Assembly: GCF_000145235.1 (NCBI RefSeq)
Contig: NC_014391.1
Location: 6,467,501 to 6,531,500 of the forward strand
DNA length: 64,000 nucleotides
DNA from: Micromonospora aurantiaca ATCC 27029
GTDB taxonomy: Bacteria > Actinomycetota > Actinomycetes > Mycobacteriales > Micromonosporaceae
Direction of reading: 5' to 3'
Shown here piece after piece: positions 43,484 to 52,271 of this stretch. Both the position numbers and the translations under genes were made by a program. The notes below the pieces were generated by a model. That model ran no database searches. It worked only from the letters and a program-made list of their open reading frames with translations, and had not been told where the DNA came from. The number at the start of each line of letters is the position of its first letter. The stretch's first letter is position 1.

Positions 43484-43630
43484 TCACCTCTCGCACCGAC
43501 TCCTGGTCACCGTGCCGCTTTTCGTTCGCGACTGCGGGGCTCGCAGAACCGGCTCACTCCTCGCGCTCACCGTGCCGCTTCTCGTTCGCGACTGCGGGGC
43601 TCGCAGAACCGGCTCACTCCTCGCGCTCAC
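43484..43630 (-). CDS. Mini-ORF over tandem R2 repeats, between the flavoprotein and type III PKS genes
   Basis: GTG 43630 overlaps the flavoprotein stop (GTGA). The frame stays open for 48 codons with the unit VSARSEPVLRAPQSRT twice, ending at TGA 43486-43484. That TGA overlaps an in-frame GTG of the PKS (43487), although GTG 43469 has the better ribosome site. Same design as 26306-26368. Confidence 0.45.
   Translation of the reverse strand: MSARSEPVLRAPQSRTRSGTVSARSEPVLRAPQSRTKSGTVTRSRCER
43501..43630 (-). repeat. Dispersed repeat R2, two 60-bp tandem copies
   Basis: 43501-43560 and 43561-43620 agree at all but one or a few bases, followed by a partial third unit (43621-43630). The unit begins at the flavoprotein stop codon and matches the single copy at 26306-26352 with two mismatches. 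Confidence 0.9.
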
Positions 43631-44793
43631 CAACGAGGGAGCGCGCTGTCCCGGTCCGGGTCGCCGCCCAGTGCGGCGATGCCGAGCCAGTCGGCGCACA
43701 CGTCGGACGTGGCCGGATGCAGCGAGCCGCAGCGGGCGTCCCGGTAGAGCCGCTCCAGCGGATGCCCGCGGCGGGTCGCCGACGTACCGGCCGCCTCCAG
43801 CATGGAGGCCGCCACCTCGGCGGCTGTGGTGCCGGCGAGCAGCTTGGCCCGCCACACCCAACGGTTCGTCTCGGCGTCGCCGGGTGCCTCGTCGACCCGG
43901 CGGGCCGCCTCGGCGACCACCAGTTCGGCGGCGGCGGTGGCCGCGTCGGCCCGGCCCAGGCGGGCCCGCACCGCGGGCAGCCCGGCGAGGTCGCGGGCGT
44001 TGAGGTGCTCGGCCGCGGCGTCGATGGCGGCCCGGGCCACGCCGACGTAGACCGCCGCGTAGCTCGCCACCAGCCAGTGCGGCATGAGCTGGGCGACGAC
44101 CAGGGCCAGCCCTTCGACGCCGCCGAGCAGCCGGTCGGCCGGGACCGTCACGTCCAGGTGCACGTCGTGCGAGGAGGTGGCCCGCATGCCGAGCGAGTCC
44201 CAGGTGGGCTCGACGGTGATCCCGTCCCCAGCCGGGACCAGGAACTGCGACACCACGGACTGGTCGGCGGCGCTGCGGGCGGCCACCAGGTAGCCGTCCG
44301 GGTGGCCGGCGCCGGAGCAGAACGTCTTGCTGCCCTTGATGTGCCAGCCGCCGTCGACCGGCTCGTAGACGGTGCTGAGCTGGGACAACCGGGCGCCGGC
44401 GCCGCGTTCGCTCATCGCGACCGCGTACCAGGCGCCGTCGGCCGCCGCGCGCAGCAGCCGGTCCCGCGCCGCCAGCGCCTCGTCCGGTACGCCGAGCGCC
44501 TCGGCCAGTTCCTCGGTGACCGCGCCGAGCGCCCCGGTGACCGAGGCGTGCATGTTGAACACCAGCGCGGTCGCGCCGTTGCCCCGGGCCAGTTCGGTGG
44601 CGACAGCGGCGTACTCGGCGAAGCTCGCGCCCGTGCCGCCCAGCTCGGGGGGCACCATCAAGCCGAACAGCCCTGCTGCCCGCAGGTCCGCGAAGTCGTC
44701 CACGGGGAACGAGCCGTCGCGGTCGTGCTCGGCCGCGCGGGCGGCCAGTCGCGGCGCCAACCGGCGGGCCGCCTCCAGCGCGTGCACAGTCAT
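43627..44793 (-). CDS. Acyl-CoA-dehydrogenase-like flavoprotein of the type III PKS cluster
   Basis: 388 residues from ATG 44793. Helical N-terminal domain (DRDGSFPVDDFADLRAAGLFGLMVPPELGGTGAS), FAD-binding beta domain (YAVAMSERGAGA, HIKGSKTFCSGAGHPDGY) and C-terminal helical bundle. The usual catalytic Glu position is not obvious, as in flavin monooxygenases of this fold, so it may hydroxylate the alkylresorcinol ring or saturate a prenyl chain rather than oxidise an acyl-CoA. Lies between the methyltransferase and PKS genes. Its stop lies in an R2 repeat. Confidence 0.85.
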   Translation of the reverse strand: MTVHALEAARRLAPRLAARAAEHDRDGSFPVDDFADLRAAGLFGLMVPPELGGTGASFAEYAAVATELARGNGATALVFNMHASVTGALGAVTEELAEALGVPDEALAARDRLLRAAADGAWYAVAMSERGAGARLSQLSTVYEPVDGGWHIKGSKTFCSGAGHPDGYLVAARSAADQSVVSQFLVPAGDGITVEPTWDSLGMRATSSHDVHLDVTVPADRLLGGVEGLALVVAQLMPHWLVASYAAVYVGVARAAIDAAAEHLNARDLAGLPAVRARLGRADAATAAAELVVAEAARRVDEAPGDAETNRWVWRAKLLAGTTAAEVAASMLEAAGTSATRRGHPLERLYRDARCGSLHPATSDVCADWLGIAALGGDPDRDSALPRW

Positions 44794-44834
44794 GTCGCCC
44801 CCTTCTCGGCGTCCTTTACCCCGGGCGGCCCCGG

Positions 44835-45593
44835 CTACCCGCCCCGGCGCCCCCAGCCCTGGTACAGCACCGCCGTCGACCGGGTCGGCACGATGCGCGG
44901 TTCGGTCCTGCCCGGACGGACGGCGCCGCCGCGCATGCGGCGCAGCAGCCAGGCCAGCGTGCCGCCCAGCTCCGGCCGGACCCCGCGCACCGTCAACGAC
45001 ACGCCGTGCCGGGCACACTCGGCGACCAGCGCGCGGGCGTCGACGAACAACCGCGGGTCGTGGATGCCGCGCGGCACTGTGGGCAGCCGTTCGCCCAGCT
45101 CCACAGCGATCAGCCGGGCCGGCAGCGTGTCGTTGAGCGTGTCCAGCACCAGCAGGCCGCCCGGGCGCAGCAGCCGGCACGCCTCGGCGACCGCCCGCCG
45201 CCAGTCCGGTACGTGCTCCAGCAGCTCACCGGCGGAGACCACCGCCGCGCAGCCGTCGGCCAGCGGCACCGCCGTCGCGTCGGCCTGGACCACCGTCACG
45301 CCGTGCGCGGCGGCCTGGTCGAGCGCGGAGCGGGTCAGGTCGACCCCGACGTGGCGGTAACCCTTGCCGGCCAGGTGCGGCGCCAGCAGCCCGGCGCCAC
45401 AGCCCAGGTCGACGAGCAGGTCGTCCGGGGTGGACGCCGCTGGTACCAGCGCCGCCCGGGCCCGGGCCAGCCAGTGCAGCATCGCGAACGCGCCGTCCGG
45501 CCGCCACCACTCGCCGGCCAGGTCGTCGTACTGCCGGGGGTCGTTCGGCGGCAGCACCCGGTACGGAGTGGACACCGGCGACGCGTCGGGCAT
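44835..45593 (-). CDS. SAM-dependent methyltransferase (UbiG/UbiE-like)
   Basis: 252 residues from ATG 45593. Class I motifs: VDLGCGAGLLAPHLAGKGYRHVGVDLTRSALDQA (motif I), VVQADATAVPL, SAGELLEHVPDWRRAVAEACRLLRPGGLLVLDT. The N-terminal YDDLAGEWWRPDGAFAMLHWLARARA is typical of ubiquinone-type O-methyltransferases. It probably methylates the phenolic product of the PKS. Only 45 bp separate it from the divergent UbiA gene, so they share a control region. Confidence 0.9.
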   Translation of the reverse strand: MPDASPVSTPYRVLPPNDPRQYDDLAGEWWRPDGAFAMLHWLARARAALVPAASTPDDLLVDLGCGAGLLAPHLAGKGYRHVGVDLTRSALDQAAAHGVTVVQADATAVPLADGCAAVVSAGELLEHVPDWRRAVAEACRLLRPGGLLVLDTLNDTLPARLIAVELGERLPTVPRGIHDPRLFVDARALVAECARHGVSLTVRGVRPELGGTLAWLLRRMRGGAVRPGRTEPRIVPTRSTAVLYQGWGRRGG

Positions 45594-45638
45594 GCGTCGA
45601 GCGTGGCACGACTGCCCGGTAACGACCAGACTTCCCTT

Positions 45639-46469
45639 ATGTCGACACGGGTGTTAGGGCTGGTCAGGGCGAGCCATCCGGAGCCCGCGGCGGCGGTCAC
45701 GGTGGTCGCCGCGCTGCTCGCCGCCGGTGTCGGGCACTCGGCGGCGGGTGTCGTGCTCGTGGCGCTGACGGTGCTGGCCAGCCAGCTCGCGGTCGGGTGG
45801 AGCAACGACCTGATCGACGCCGAGCGGGACGCCGCTGTGGGGCGTACCGACAAACCGGTGACCACCGGCGAGGTCGCCCGTCCGACGCTGGCCCGGGCCA
45901 CGGCGGTGGCCGCCGTCGCCGTGCCGGTGCTCGCGCTGGCCGGCGGCCCGGCCGCGGCGGCCTGCGCCACGCTGGGCCTCGTCTCCGCGCTGCTCTACAA
46001 CCGGCCGCTGAAGTCGACGCCGGTGTCGGTGCTGCCCTACGCGGTCTCGTTCGGCGCGCTGCCCGCGTTCGTGGTGCTGGCGCTGCCCGGCTCGCCGGTG
46101 CCCCCGGCCTGGCTGGTGGCCGCCGCCGCGCTGCTCGGCGCCGGCGCGCACTTCGCGAACGTGCTGCCGGACCTGGCCGACGACGCCCGGACCGGGGTGC
46201 GCGGCCTGCCGCACCGGCTCGGGCCGGTGGGCAGCCGGCTGGCCGCCGCCGGGCTGCTGCTCGCGGCCACCGTCGCGCTGGTCCTCGGCCCGCCCGGGCC
46301 GCCGTCGTGGACCGGCCTGTCGGCGGTCGCCGCCGCCGTCGCCGTGCCGGCGGTCGGCTGGTACGCGGGACGCGCGACAGCCGGACGCTCGGCGACCGCC
46401 TTCCGGGCGGTGCTGGTGGTGGCGCTCATCGATGTGGTGCTGCTGGTGACGAGCGGCCGGGTGGTCTGA
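45639..46469 (+). CDS. UbiA-family prenyltransferase
   Basis: 276 residues from ATG 45639. Eight or nine membrane segments with the first Asp-rich motif SNDLIDAERDAAVGRTDKPV and a second, degenerate motif NVLPDLADDARTG, which bind Mg-prenyl diphosphate. It attaches a prenyl group to an aromatic acceptor. Context (type III PKS, methyltransferase, flavoprotein) suggests a resorcinol- or hydroquinone-type acceptor, as in the agq pathway. Menaquinone synthesis (MenA/UbiA) is less likely because the men genes are absent. Confidence 0.9.
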   Translation: MSTRVLGLVRASHPEPAAAVTVVAALLAAGVGHSAAGVVLVALTVLASQLAVGWSNDLIDAERDAAVGRTDKPVTTGEVARPTLARATAVAAVAVPVLALAGGPAAAACATLGLVSALLYNRPLKSTPVSVLPYAVSFGALPAFVVLALPGSPVPPAWLVAAAALLGAGAHFANVLPDLADDARTGVRGLPHRLGPVGSRLAAAGLLLAATVALVLGPPGPPSWTGLSAVAAAVAVPAVGWYAGRATAGRSATAFRAVLVVALIDVVLLVTSGRVV

Positions 46470-46610
46470 GGAGTCCACTCCGAGGTGGCATTGCCGGGTC
46501 CGCGTGCGGGCCTCGATCAGCTCCAACTACCCTGGAGCGCGGTCTGCGCGGGTATGGCCACCCCGTGCCCGGTGGTCGACCGGGCGGGGATCGTGACGAG
46601 GAGGACCGAC

Positions 46611-47360
46611 GTGACGCGCTCGATCAGGGGTTCCCGGGGGCCGGCCCTGCTGCTGGCCGGCACGGCGGCGGCGAGCCTGCTGCTGTCCGGGTGCGGCGCC
46701 GGGCAGATTTCCGAGACCGCCAACAAGATCCCGTCGGTACAGGGCGTCAACGTCCAGACGTCCGACAACCTCTTCAAGGTGCGCGGGCTCTACGTGCAGT
46801 TCCCGGGCCCGAAGGGCTACGAGGCCGGGTCGAACGCGCCGGTCAACGTGGTGATCTACAACGACAGCGAGAAGCCGGTGACAGTGACGGTCACCACCGA
46901 CAGCGCGCGGGAGATCGTGCTCACCGGCTCCGGCGCGGGTGAGAGCGGCGCGGCCACCCCGACCGGTTCGCCCACCGAGCCGGTCACCACCTCGCCGACC
47001 GCGAGCGACCCGAGCGCGTCGCCGAGCCAGTCGCTGGAGGTGACCGGGTCGCCGTCGGCCAGCCCGTCGCCGAGCGAGAGCGAGTCCGCGCCCGCCGGTC
47101 AGCCGGCCCGGATCGAGATCCCGGCCCTCAGCTACGCCCAGCTCAACGCCGGCAACCCGCGGTTCCTCCAGCTCGTCGGCCTGAACGAGAAGCTGCTCGT
47201 CGGCCAGCAGGTCAACCTGACCTTCGACTTCGGCGACGGCAAGGTCGTCAAGACCCCGGCGCCGATCGGCATCCCGCTGACCCCGGAGGCCACGCCGTCG
47301 AAGATCGTGAACCCGCGTGAGCACGCCGGTGAGGACGGCGGCGCCGAGGGCGGCCACTGA
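46611..47360 (+). CDS. LpqE-like lipoprotein
   Basis: 249 residues from GTG 46611, with GAGGAGGA 6 nt upstream. Lipobox LLLSGCGAG at about residues 23-31 marks a membrane-anchored lipoprotein. Mature domain starts QISETANKIPSVQGVNVQ and has a strand-rich core (LYVQFPG, VNVVIYNDSEKPVTVTVTTDSA, IEIPALSYAQL). A Ser/Thr/Pro-rich insert lies near residues 110-160. Lies next to radA-disA in the same order as lpqE in M. tuberculosis. Function unknown. Confidence 0.82.
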   Translation: MTRSIRGSRGPALLLAGTAAASLLLSGCGAGQISETANKIPSVQGVNVQTSDNLFKVRGLYVQFPGPKGYEAGSNAPVNVVIYNDSEKPVTVTVTTDSAREIVLTGSGAGESGAATPTGSPTEPVTTSPTASDPSASPSQSLEVTGSPSASPSPSESESAPAGQPARIEIPALSYAQLNAGNPRFLQLVGLNEKLLVGQQVNLTFDFGDGKVVKTPAPIGIPLTPEATPSKIVNPREHAGEDGGAEGGH

Positions 47361-47461
47361 CCTCTCCCCTCCTTCCGTCGGCACCGCCGCCGTGGCCAGC
47401 GCCACGCCGGCGGTGTCGCCGTTTCGGGTGGGCTTTCGTCGTACGGGCCGGTTAGCGTCCG

Positions 47462-48913
47462 GTGGTGACCACGCCCCGATCGACCCCCTCCCGTGCCGGC
47501 GCCGGCCGCGGTCGCGCCGCCACCCGCGAACCCCGCCCGGCCTACGAGTGCGACGCCTGCGGCCACCAGCCCCCGAAGTGGGTGGGCCGGTGCCCCGAGT
47601 GCGGCGAGTGGGGTTCGGTGGTCGAGTGCACGGTCACCGGCCCGATCGTCTCCGGCCGAGTGGTCAGCTCGCGGATGCCTGCCGAACCGGCCCGGCCGAT
47701 CGCCACGATCAGCGCCGCGCCCGCCCGGGCCCGTCCCACCGGTGTGAGCGAGCTCGACCGGGTGCTCGGCGGCGGCCTGGTCCCCGGCGCTGTGGTGCTG
47801 CTCGCCGGTGAGCCCGGGGTGGGCAAGTCGACGCTGCTGCTCGACGTGGCCCAGCAGTGGGCGGCCGGCGCCGGCAGCCCGTCGCTGGTGGTCAGCGGCG
47901 AGGAGTCGGTCAGCCAGGTGCGGCTGCGCGCCGAGCGGATGGGCACCCTGCACGACCAGCTCTATCTGGCCGCCGAGAGCGACCTGTCGGCGGTGCTCGG
48001 CCACCTCGACGCGGTCAAGCCGGGGCTGCTGGTGCTCGACTCGGTGCAGACCATCTCGACCACCGGCACCGAGGGCGTGCCGGGCGGCGTCACCCAGGTC
48101 CGCGCGGTCACCGCCACCCTGGTCGCGGTGGCCAAGGAGCGCGGCATCGCCACCGTGCTGGTCGGGCACGTCACCAAGGACGGCCAGGTGGCCGGTCCTC
48201 GCGTGCTGGAGCACCTGGTCGACGTGGTGCTGCACTTCGAGGGCGACAAGCACTCCTCGCTGCGCATGGTGCGCGGCGTGAAGAACCGCTTCGGCGCGGC
48301 CGACGAGGTGGGCTGCTTCGAGATGCACGAGGGCGGCATCAGCAGCCTGGCCGACCCGTCCGGCCTGTTCCTGACTCGCTACTCCGAACCGGTGCCGGGC
48401 ACCTGCGTGACGGTGGCGATGGAGGGGCGCCGGGCGTTGGTGACCGAGGTGCAGGCGCTGATCGGGGCCACCGTGGCCGGCTCGCCGCGGCGTACCGTCT
48501 CCGGCCTGGACAGCGCCCGGCTGGCGATGGTCCTCGCGGTGCTCCAGCGCCGCACCGAGCGGCTCACGCTGCACGACCGGGAGGTCTTCGCCGCCACCGT
48601 CGGCGGCATCCGGGTGGTGGAGCCGGCGGCCGACCTGGCGGTGGCGCTCGCTGTCGCCTCCGGCGGGCTCAACCTGGCGCTCAACCCGCATCTGGTGGCC
48701 ATCGGCGAGGTGGGTCTCACCGGCGAGGTCCGTCGCGTCGGCGCGGTGCCCCGGCGGCTGGCCGAGGCCGCCCGGCTCGGCTTCCGGCTGGCTCTCGTGC
48801 CGCCCGGGTGCGGGCCGGAGAGCAGCGGCGCCGGGCCGGAGAACATGCGCGTGATCGAGGTCACTGACGTGCGTGCCGCACTCCAGGCGGCCGCCCGCGC
48901 GTCGGCGGAGTGA
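47462..48913 (+). CDS. radA: DNA repair protein RadA
   Basis: 483 residues from GTG 47462 (or GTG 47465). C4 zinc finger (YECDACGHQPPKWVGRCPECGEWGS), RecA-like ATPase with Walker A GEPGVGKST near residue 118, the RadA-specific KNRFG motif (VKNRFGAADEVG), and the C-terminal Lon-like domain (LVAIGEVGLTGEVRRV). It helps branch migration in recombination. Followed by disA; the pair is conserved and RadA can modulate DisA. Confidence 0.96.
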   Translation: MVTTPRSTPSRAGAGRGRAATREPRPAYECDACGHQPPKWVGRCPECGEWGSVVECTVTGPIVSGRVVSSRMPAEPARPIATISAAPARARPTGVSELDRVLGGGLVPGAVVLLAGEPGVGKSTLLLDVAQQWAAGAGSPSLVVSGEESVSQVRLRAERMGTLHDQLYLAAESDLSAVLGHLDAVKPGLLVLDSVQTISTTGTEGVPGGVTQVRAVTATLVAVAKERGIATVLVGHVTKDGQVAGPRVLEHLVDVVLHFEGDKHSSLRMVRGVKNRFGAADEVGCFEMHEGGISSLADPSGLFLTRYSEPVPGTCVTVAMEGRRALVTEVQALIGATVAGSPRRTVSGLDSARLAMVLAVLQRRTERLTLHDREVFAATVGGIRVVEPAADLAVALAVASGGLNLALNPHLVAIGEVGLTGEVRRVGAVPRRLAEAARLGFRLALVPPGCGPESSGAGPENMRVIEVTDVRAALQAAARASAE

Positions 48914-49036
48914 CACGGTGGCATCCGCCGGGCGTTTCCGGGCAGGCCACGCAGGCCGCGCCGACCCGTCCGAGCCGGGCATCGTGACACATCACAGTAA
49001 CCACGAGAGCACCCACCGCATGGCAGTCCGTAGACT

Positions 49037-50233
49037 GTGCCCGTGCCGATCGACCGCGATGCCACCAAGCCCGCAACGGCGACGCCGCACGCCCGTACCG
49101 GCGCCGTGAGCGGCAACCCCGCTCGTGCCATCAGCGTGAGCGTCAACGGAAGCGTCGGCGGCGGGGCCGGCGCCGATCCGCTGCGCGCCAACCTCGCCCT
49201 GATGGCTCCCGGCACCGCCCTGCGGGACGGCCTGGAGCGGATCCTGCGCGGCCGCACCGGCGCGCTGATCGTGCTCGGCTACGACAAGGTGGTCGAGCAG
49301 ATCTGCACCGGCGGCTTCCCGATGGACGTGGAGTTCTCCGCCACCCGGGTCCGTGAGCTGTGCAAGATGGACGGCGCGGTGGTGCTGTCGAGCGACGGCA
49401 CCCGGATCGTGCAGGCCGGCGCGCACCTGATGCCGGACCCGTCCATCCCCACCGAGGAGTCCGGCACCCGGCACCGCACCGCCGAGCGGGTGGCCCGGCA
49501 GACCGGCTACCCGGTCATCTCGGTCAGCCAGTCGATGCGGATCATCAGCCTCTACGTCAACGGTCAGCGGCACGTGCTCGACGACTCGGCGGCCATCCTG
49601 TCCCGCGCCAACCAGGCGCTCGCCACGCTGGAGCGCTACAAGCTGCGGCTGGACGAGGTCTCCGGCACGCTCTCCGCGCTGGAGATCGAGGATCTGGTCA
49701 CCGTCCGCGACGCGGTGGCGGTGGTGCAGCGGCTGGAGATGGTCCGGCGGATCGCCGACGAGATCGCCGGCTACGTGGTGGAGCTGGGCACCGACGGCCG
49801 CCTGCTGGCCCTTCAGCTCGACGAGCTGATGGCCGGCGTGGACGCCGACCGCACTCTGGTCATCCGCGACTACCTGCCGACCGGCCGCAAGTCCCGCACG
49901 CTCGACGAGGCGCTCGTGGAGCTCGACCTGCTCAGCGCCACCGAGCTCATCGACCTCGTGGCCGTGGCGAAGGCGATCGGCTACCCGTCCGCCTCGGACG
50001 CGCTCGACGCGGCGGTCAGCCCGCGCGGGTTCCGCCTGCTGGCCAAGGTGCCCCGGCTGCCGGTCGCCGTCGTCGACCGGCTGGTGGTGCACTTCGGCAG
50101 CCTCCAGCGGCTGCTCGGCGCGACTGTGGAAGACCTCCAGGCGGTCGAGGGCGTGGGCGACGCCCGTGCCCGTGGCGTCCGCGAGGGCCTGTCCCGGCTC
50201 GCCGAGGCCAGCATCCTCGAACGGTACGTCTGA
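49037..50233 (+). CDS. disA: Diadenylate cyclase DisA
   Basis: 398 residues from GTG 49037 (GTG 49043 also possible). The DAC domain has the DGA motif in CKMDGAVVLSSDG and the RHR motif in GTRHRTAERVA. A helical linker and a C-terminal helix-hairpin-helix DNA-binding domain (LQAVEGVGDARARGVREGLSRL) complete the octameric scanning protein. It makes c-di-AMP and pauses on branched DNA. The first 45 residues are an unconserved extension. A 123 bp gap lies after radA, with no gene in it. Confidence 0.96.
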   Translation: MPVPIDRDATKPATATPHARTGAVSGNPARAISVSVNGSVGGGAGADPLRANLALMAPGTALRDGLERILRGRTGALIVLGYDKVVEQICTGGFPMDVEFSATRVRELCKMDGAVVLSSDGTRIVQAGAHLMPDPSIPTEESGTRHRTAERVARQTGYPVISVSQSMRIISLYVNGQRHVLDDSAAILSRANQALATLERYKLRLDEVSGTLSALEIEDLVTVRDAVAVVQRLEMVRRIADEIAGYVVELGTDGRLLALQLDELMAGVDADRTLVIRDYLPTGRKSRTLDEALVELDLLSATELIDLVAVAKAIGYPSASDALDAAVSPRGFRLLAKVPRLPVAVVDRLVVHFGSLQRLLGATVEDLQAVEGVGDARARGVREGLSRLAEASILERYV

Positions 50234-50241
50234 CCGACGGC

Positions 50242-51012
50242 TCAGCCGGTGATGGTCAACTTCACCGGCTCGCTGATCTTGGTGCCGACGCGGGCGAACA
50301 CCTGGTACGCGCCGATCGCGGCGAAGTCGCCGCCGGCCAGCCCGCTCGCGCACCTGTTGTCCAGCCGGCCGTTCCAGCCCAGCTCGTAGGAGCGCTCGAA
50401 GTTCGGCGTGAACGACTGGACGTCCGAGCCCTTGCCGGTGCCGCAGGTGTCCGACGACCAGATCTTCTCCGCGCCCGACTTGACGTACAGCTCCTGGAGG
50501 TCGGCGCCGACGTCGCGGCTGCACGTACGGTTCGACACGTTCTTGACCTTCAGGCGCAGCGTGACCACAGTGCCCCGCTGGGCGGTCGGCGGCACCGCCA
50601 CCGGCGTCACCAGCAGCTCGGAGTCGGTGCAGGTGCCGTCGTCGGAGACCGGCTGACCGGTCGCGCCACCGTTGCCGGTGCCGCCCCCGTTGTTCGCGCC
50701 CCCGCCGTCGTTCCCGCCGCCGGTGTTCCCGCCACCGGTGTTCCCGCCGCCGTTGTTCGCGCCGCCGCCCCCGGTGTCGCCCGGTGCCGGTGACGGGCTG
50801 CCCGACTGCGGAGTCAGCACCGAGCCGGACGGGTCGGGCTGAGCCCCGGCGGAACCGGTCGGGGACGGGTCGGTGCCCGGCGCGCCGGTGTTGCGATCCG
50901 TACCGGTGCAGGAGTACAGCAGGACAATCAGGAAGAGCAGCCCCGCTCCGAGCACGACGGCACGACGCCGCCAGTACACGGCAGGGGGCAGGGGGCCGAC
51001 CGTCAGACGCAT
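50242..51012 (-). CDS. Membrane-anchored protein with Gly/Asn repeats
   Basis: 256 residues from ATG 51012. One N-terminal membrane segment (VVLGAGLLFLIVLLYSC, near 19-35), a long linker with repeated GGGNT/GGGNN units (residues about 78-112), and a C-terminal extracytoplasmic domain with six Cys (DGTCTDSELLV, NRTCSRDV, DTCGTGKG, DNRCASG), resembling a beta-sandwich. Unknown function. Converges on disA, 8 bp apart. Confidence 0.72.
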   Translation of the reverse strand: MRLTVGPLPPAVYWRRRAVVLGAGLLFLIVLLYSCTGTDRNTGAPGTDPSPTGSAGAQPDPSGSVLTPQSGSPSPAPGDTGGGGANNGGGNTGGGNTGGGNDGGGANNGGGTGNGGATGQPVSDDGTCTDSELLVTPVAVPPTAQRGTVVTLRLKVKNVSNRTCSRDVGADLQELYVKSGAEKIWSSDTCGTGKGSDVQSFTPNFERSYELGWNGRLDNRCASGLAGGDFAAIGAYQVFARVGTKISEPVKLTITG

Positions 51013-51117
51013 GATGCGCCTACCGTAGCCGCGCGGCGCACGGCTCGCCGGTCCGACGCGCCGGGAACCCGCCGCCGTACGGCCACCGTCGTCCACACTG
51101 GATTCCTACCGCCACCG

Positions 51118-51681
51118 TCAGAGGTAGACCTTGCGCTGGTAGATCGCGTGCGCGCCGGCCACCCGGTCGAGGAAGAGCAGCCCCGCGCAGTGGTCGATCT
51201 CGTGCTGGAGCGCCCGCGCCTCGAAGCCGTCCGTCACCAGGCGGACCGGCTCGCCGCTGCCGGGAAGCGCACCCTCGACGACCAGGCGGCTGGCCCGCTT
51301 CACGTCGCCGGTCAGGTCCGGCACCGACATGCAGCCCTCCCGGCCGGCCTTCCACCGGGACGCCTCCACCACGCGCGCGTTGCAGAGCACGAACGTGCCG
51401 TGCACGGTGACCGCCTTCGGGTGCCCCGTCACGTCCACCGCGAACACCTGCGCGCTCACCCCGACCTGCGGCGCCGCCAGTCCCACGCAACCGGGCGAGA
51501 CGCGCATGGTGGCCACCAGGTCGGCGGCGAGGCGCACCACCTCGGCAGACGTCGGGTCGACCTCCGGGCCCGGTCGGCTCAGCACCGGCTCCGGCGCGGT
51601 GACCACCGCCCGTACCGCGCCGGGGATGCCGAGCTTCTCCGGGGTCCAGCCGCCCAGGCCCGCGTACTCCGGCCCGGTCAC
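51118..51681 (-). CDS. def: Peptide deformylase
   Basis: 187 residues from GTG 51681, overlapping the upstream ACT gene stop by 4 nt (GTGA). The three PDF motifs are clear: GCVGLAAPQVG (motif 1), REGCMSVPDLTG (motif 2, Cys ligand) and QHEIDHCAG (motif 3, HExxH). It removes the formyl group from nascent proteins with a metal. The N-terminal 25 residues are unusual for the family. Coupling to the ACT gene is conserved in some actinobacteria. Confidence 0.94.
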   Translation of the reverse strand: MTGPEYAGLGGWTPEKLGIPGAVRAVVTAPEPVLSRPGPEVDPTSAEVVRLAADLVATMRVSPGCVGLAAPQVGVSAQVFAVDVTGHPKAVTVHGTFVLCNARVVEASRWKAGREGCMSVPDLTGDVKRASRLVVEGALPGSGEPVRLVTDGFEARALQHEIDHCAGLLFLDRVAGAHAIYQRKVYL

Positions 51682-52190
51682 AGCAGATCCGTGTCCGCCG
51701 GGCGGAGGCTGACCCCCACGCCCAGCTCCGCGGCGACCCGGGTGAGCCGGCCGGCCACCTCGTCCGACACACCGGGCGGCAACTCGACCTCGGCCACCAC
51801 CACGTAGAGCGAACCGGTGAGCCGGGTGCTCAGGTCGGTCACGTTCCCGCCCGCGTCGGTGAGCACCCGGGTCATCGCCGCGACGATGCCCATCCGGTCG
51901 GCGCCGTGCACCGCGAGCACGTACGGCTCCCCGGTGGGCTCGCTGCCGCCGTCGGGCGTGACCGCGCGTACGGTCGCCAGCAGGTGCCCGTCGGCGGCGA
52001 GCGGGGCCAGCGCGGCCTCGACGTCGGCGGCGGCCGGGCCCACGCAGATCAGCGTCATCGCGAAGTGTCCACGCAGCCGGGTCATCGTCGAGTCGGTGAG
52101 GTTCGCGCCGAGCCGGGCGAGGACCTCCGCGACGTCGGCCACGATGCCCGGCCGGTCCCGGCCGATGACGGTGATCGCGAGCTCGTTCAT
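51678..52190 (-). CDS. ACT-domain protein (GcvR-like)
   Basis: 170 residues from ATG 52190. Two tandem ACT domains: NELAITVIGRDRPGIVADVAEVLARLGANLTDS and YVLAVHGADRMGIVAAMTRVLTDAGGNVTDLS. Such proteins bind amino acids and act as regulators, e.g. of glycine metabolism in E. coli; the ligand here is unknown. Coupled to def by a GTGA overlap. Divergent from mutY, 81 bp. Confidence 0.9.
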   Translation of the reverse strand: MNELAITVIGRDRPGIVADVAEVLARLGANLTDSTMTRLRGHFAMTLICVGPAAADVEAALAPLAADGHLLATVRAVTPDGGSEPTGEPYVLAVHGADRMGIVAAMTRVLTDAGGNVTDLSTRLTGSLYVVVAEVELPPGVSDEVAGRLTRVAAELGVGVSLRPADTDLL

Positions 52191-52271
52191 TCGGACATTC
52201 TGCCCCGTCGCTCATGATCGATCGCGCCCGGCCACCCGGCCCGCCCAACCTGCGGGAAAGACAGCCGTGAC

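Noticed and set aside
43487..43496. Upstream GTG codons as the definite start of the type III PKS
   Set aside because: GTG 43469 has the better-spaced GGAGG; the upstream codons remain possible through coupling only.
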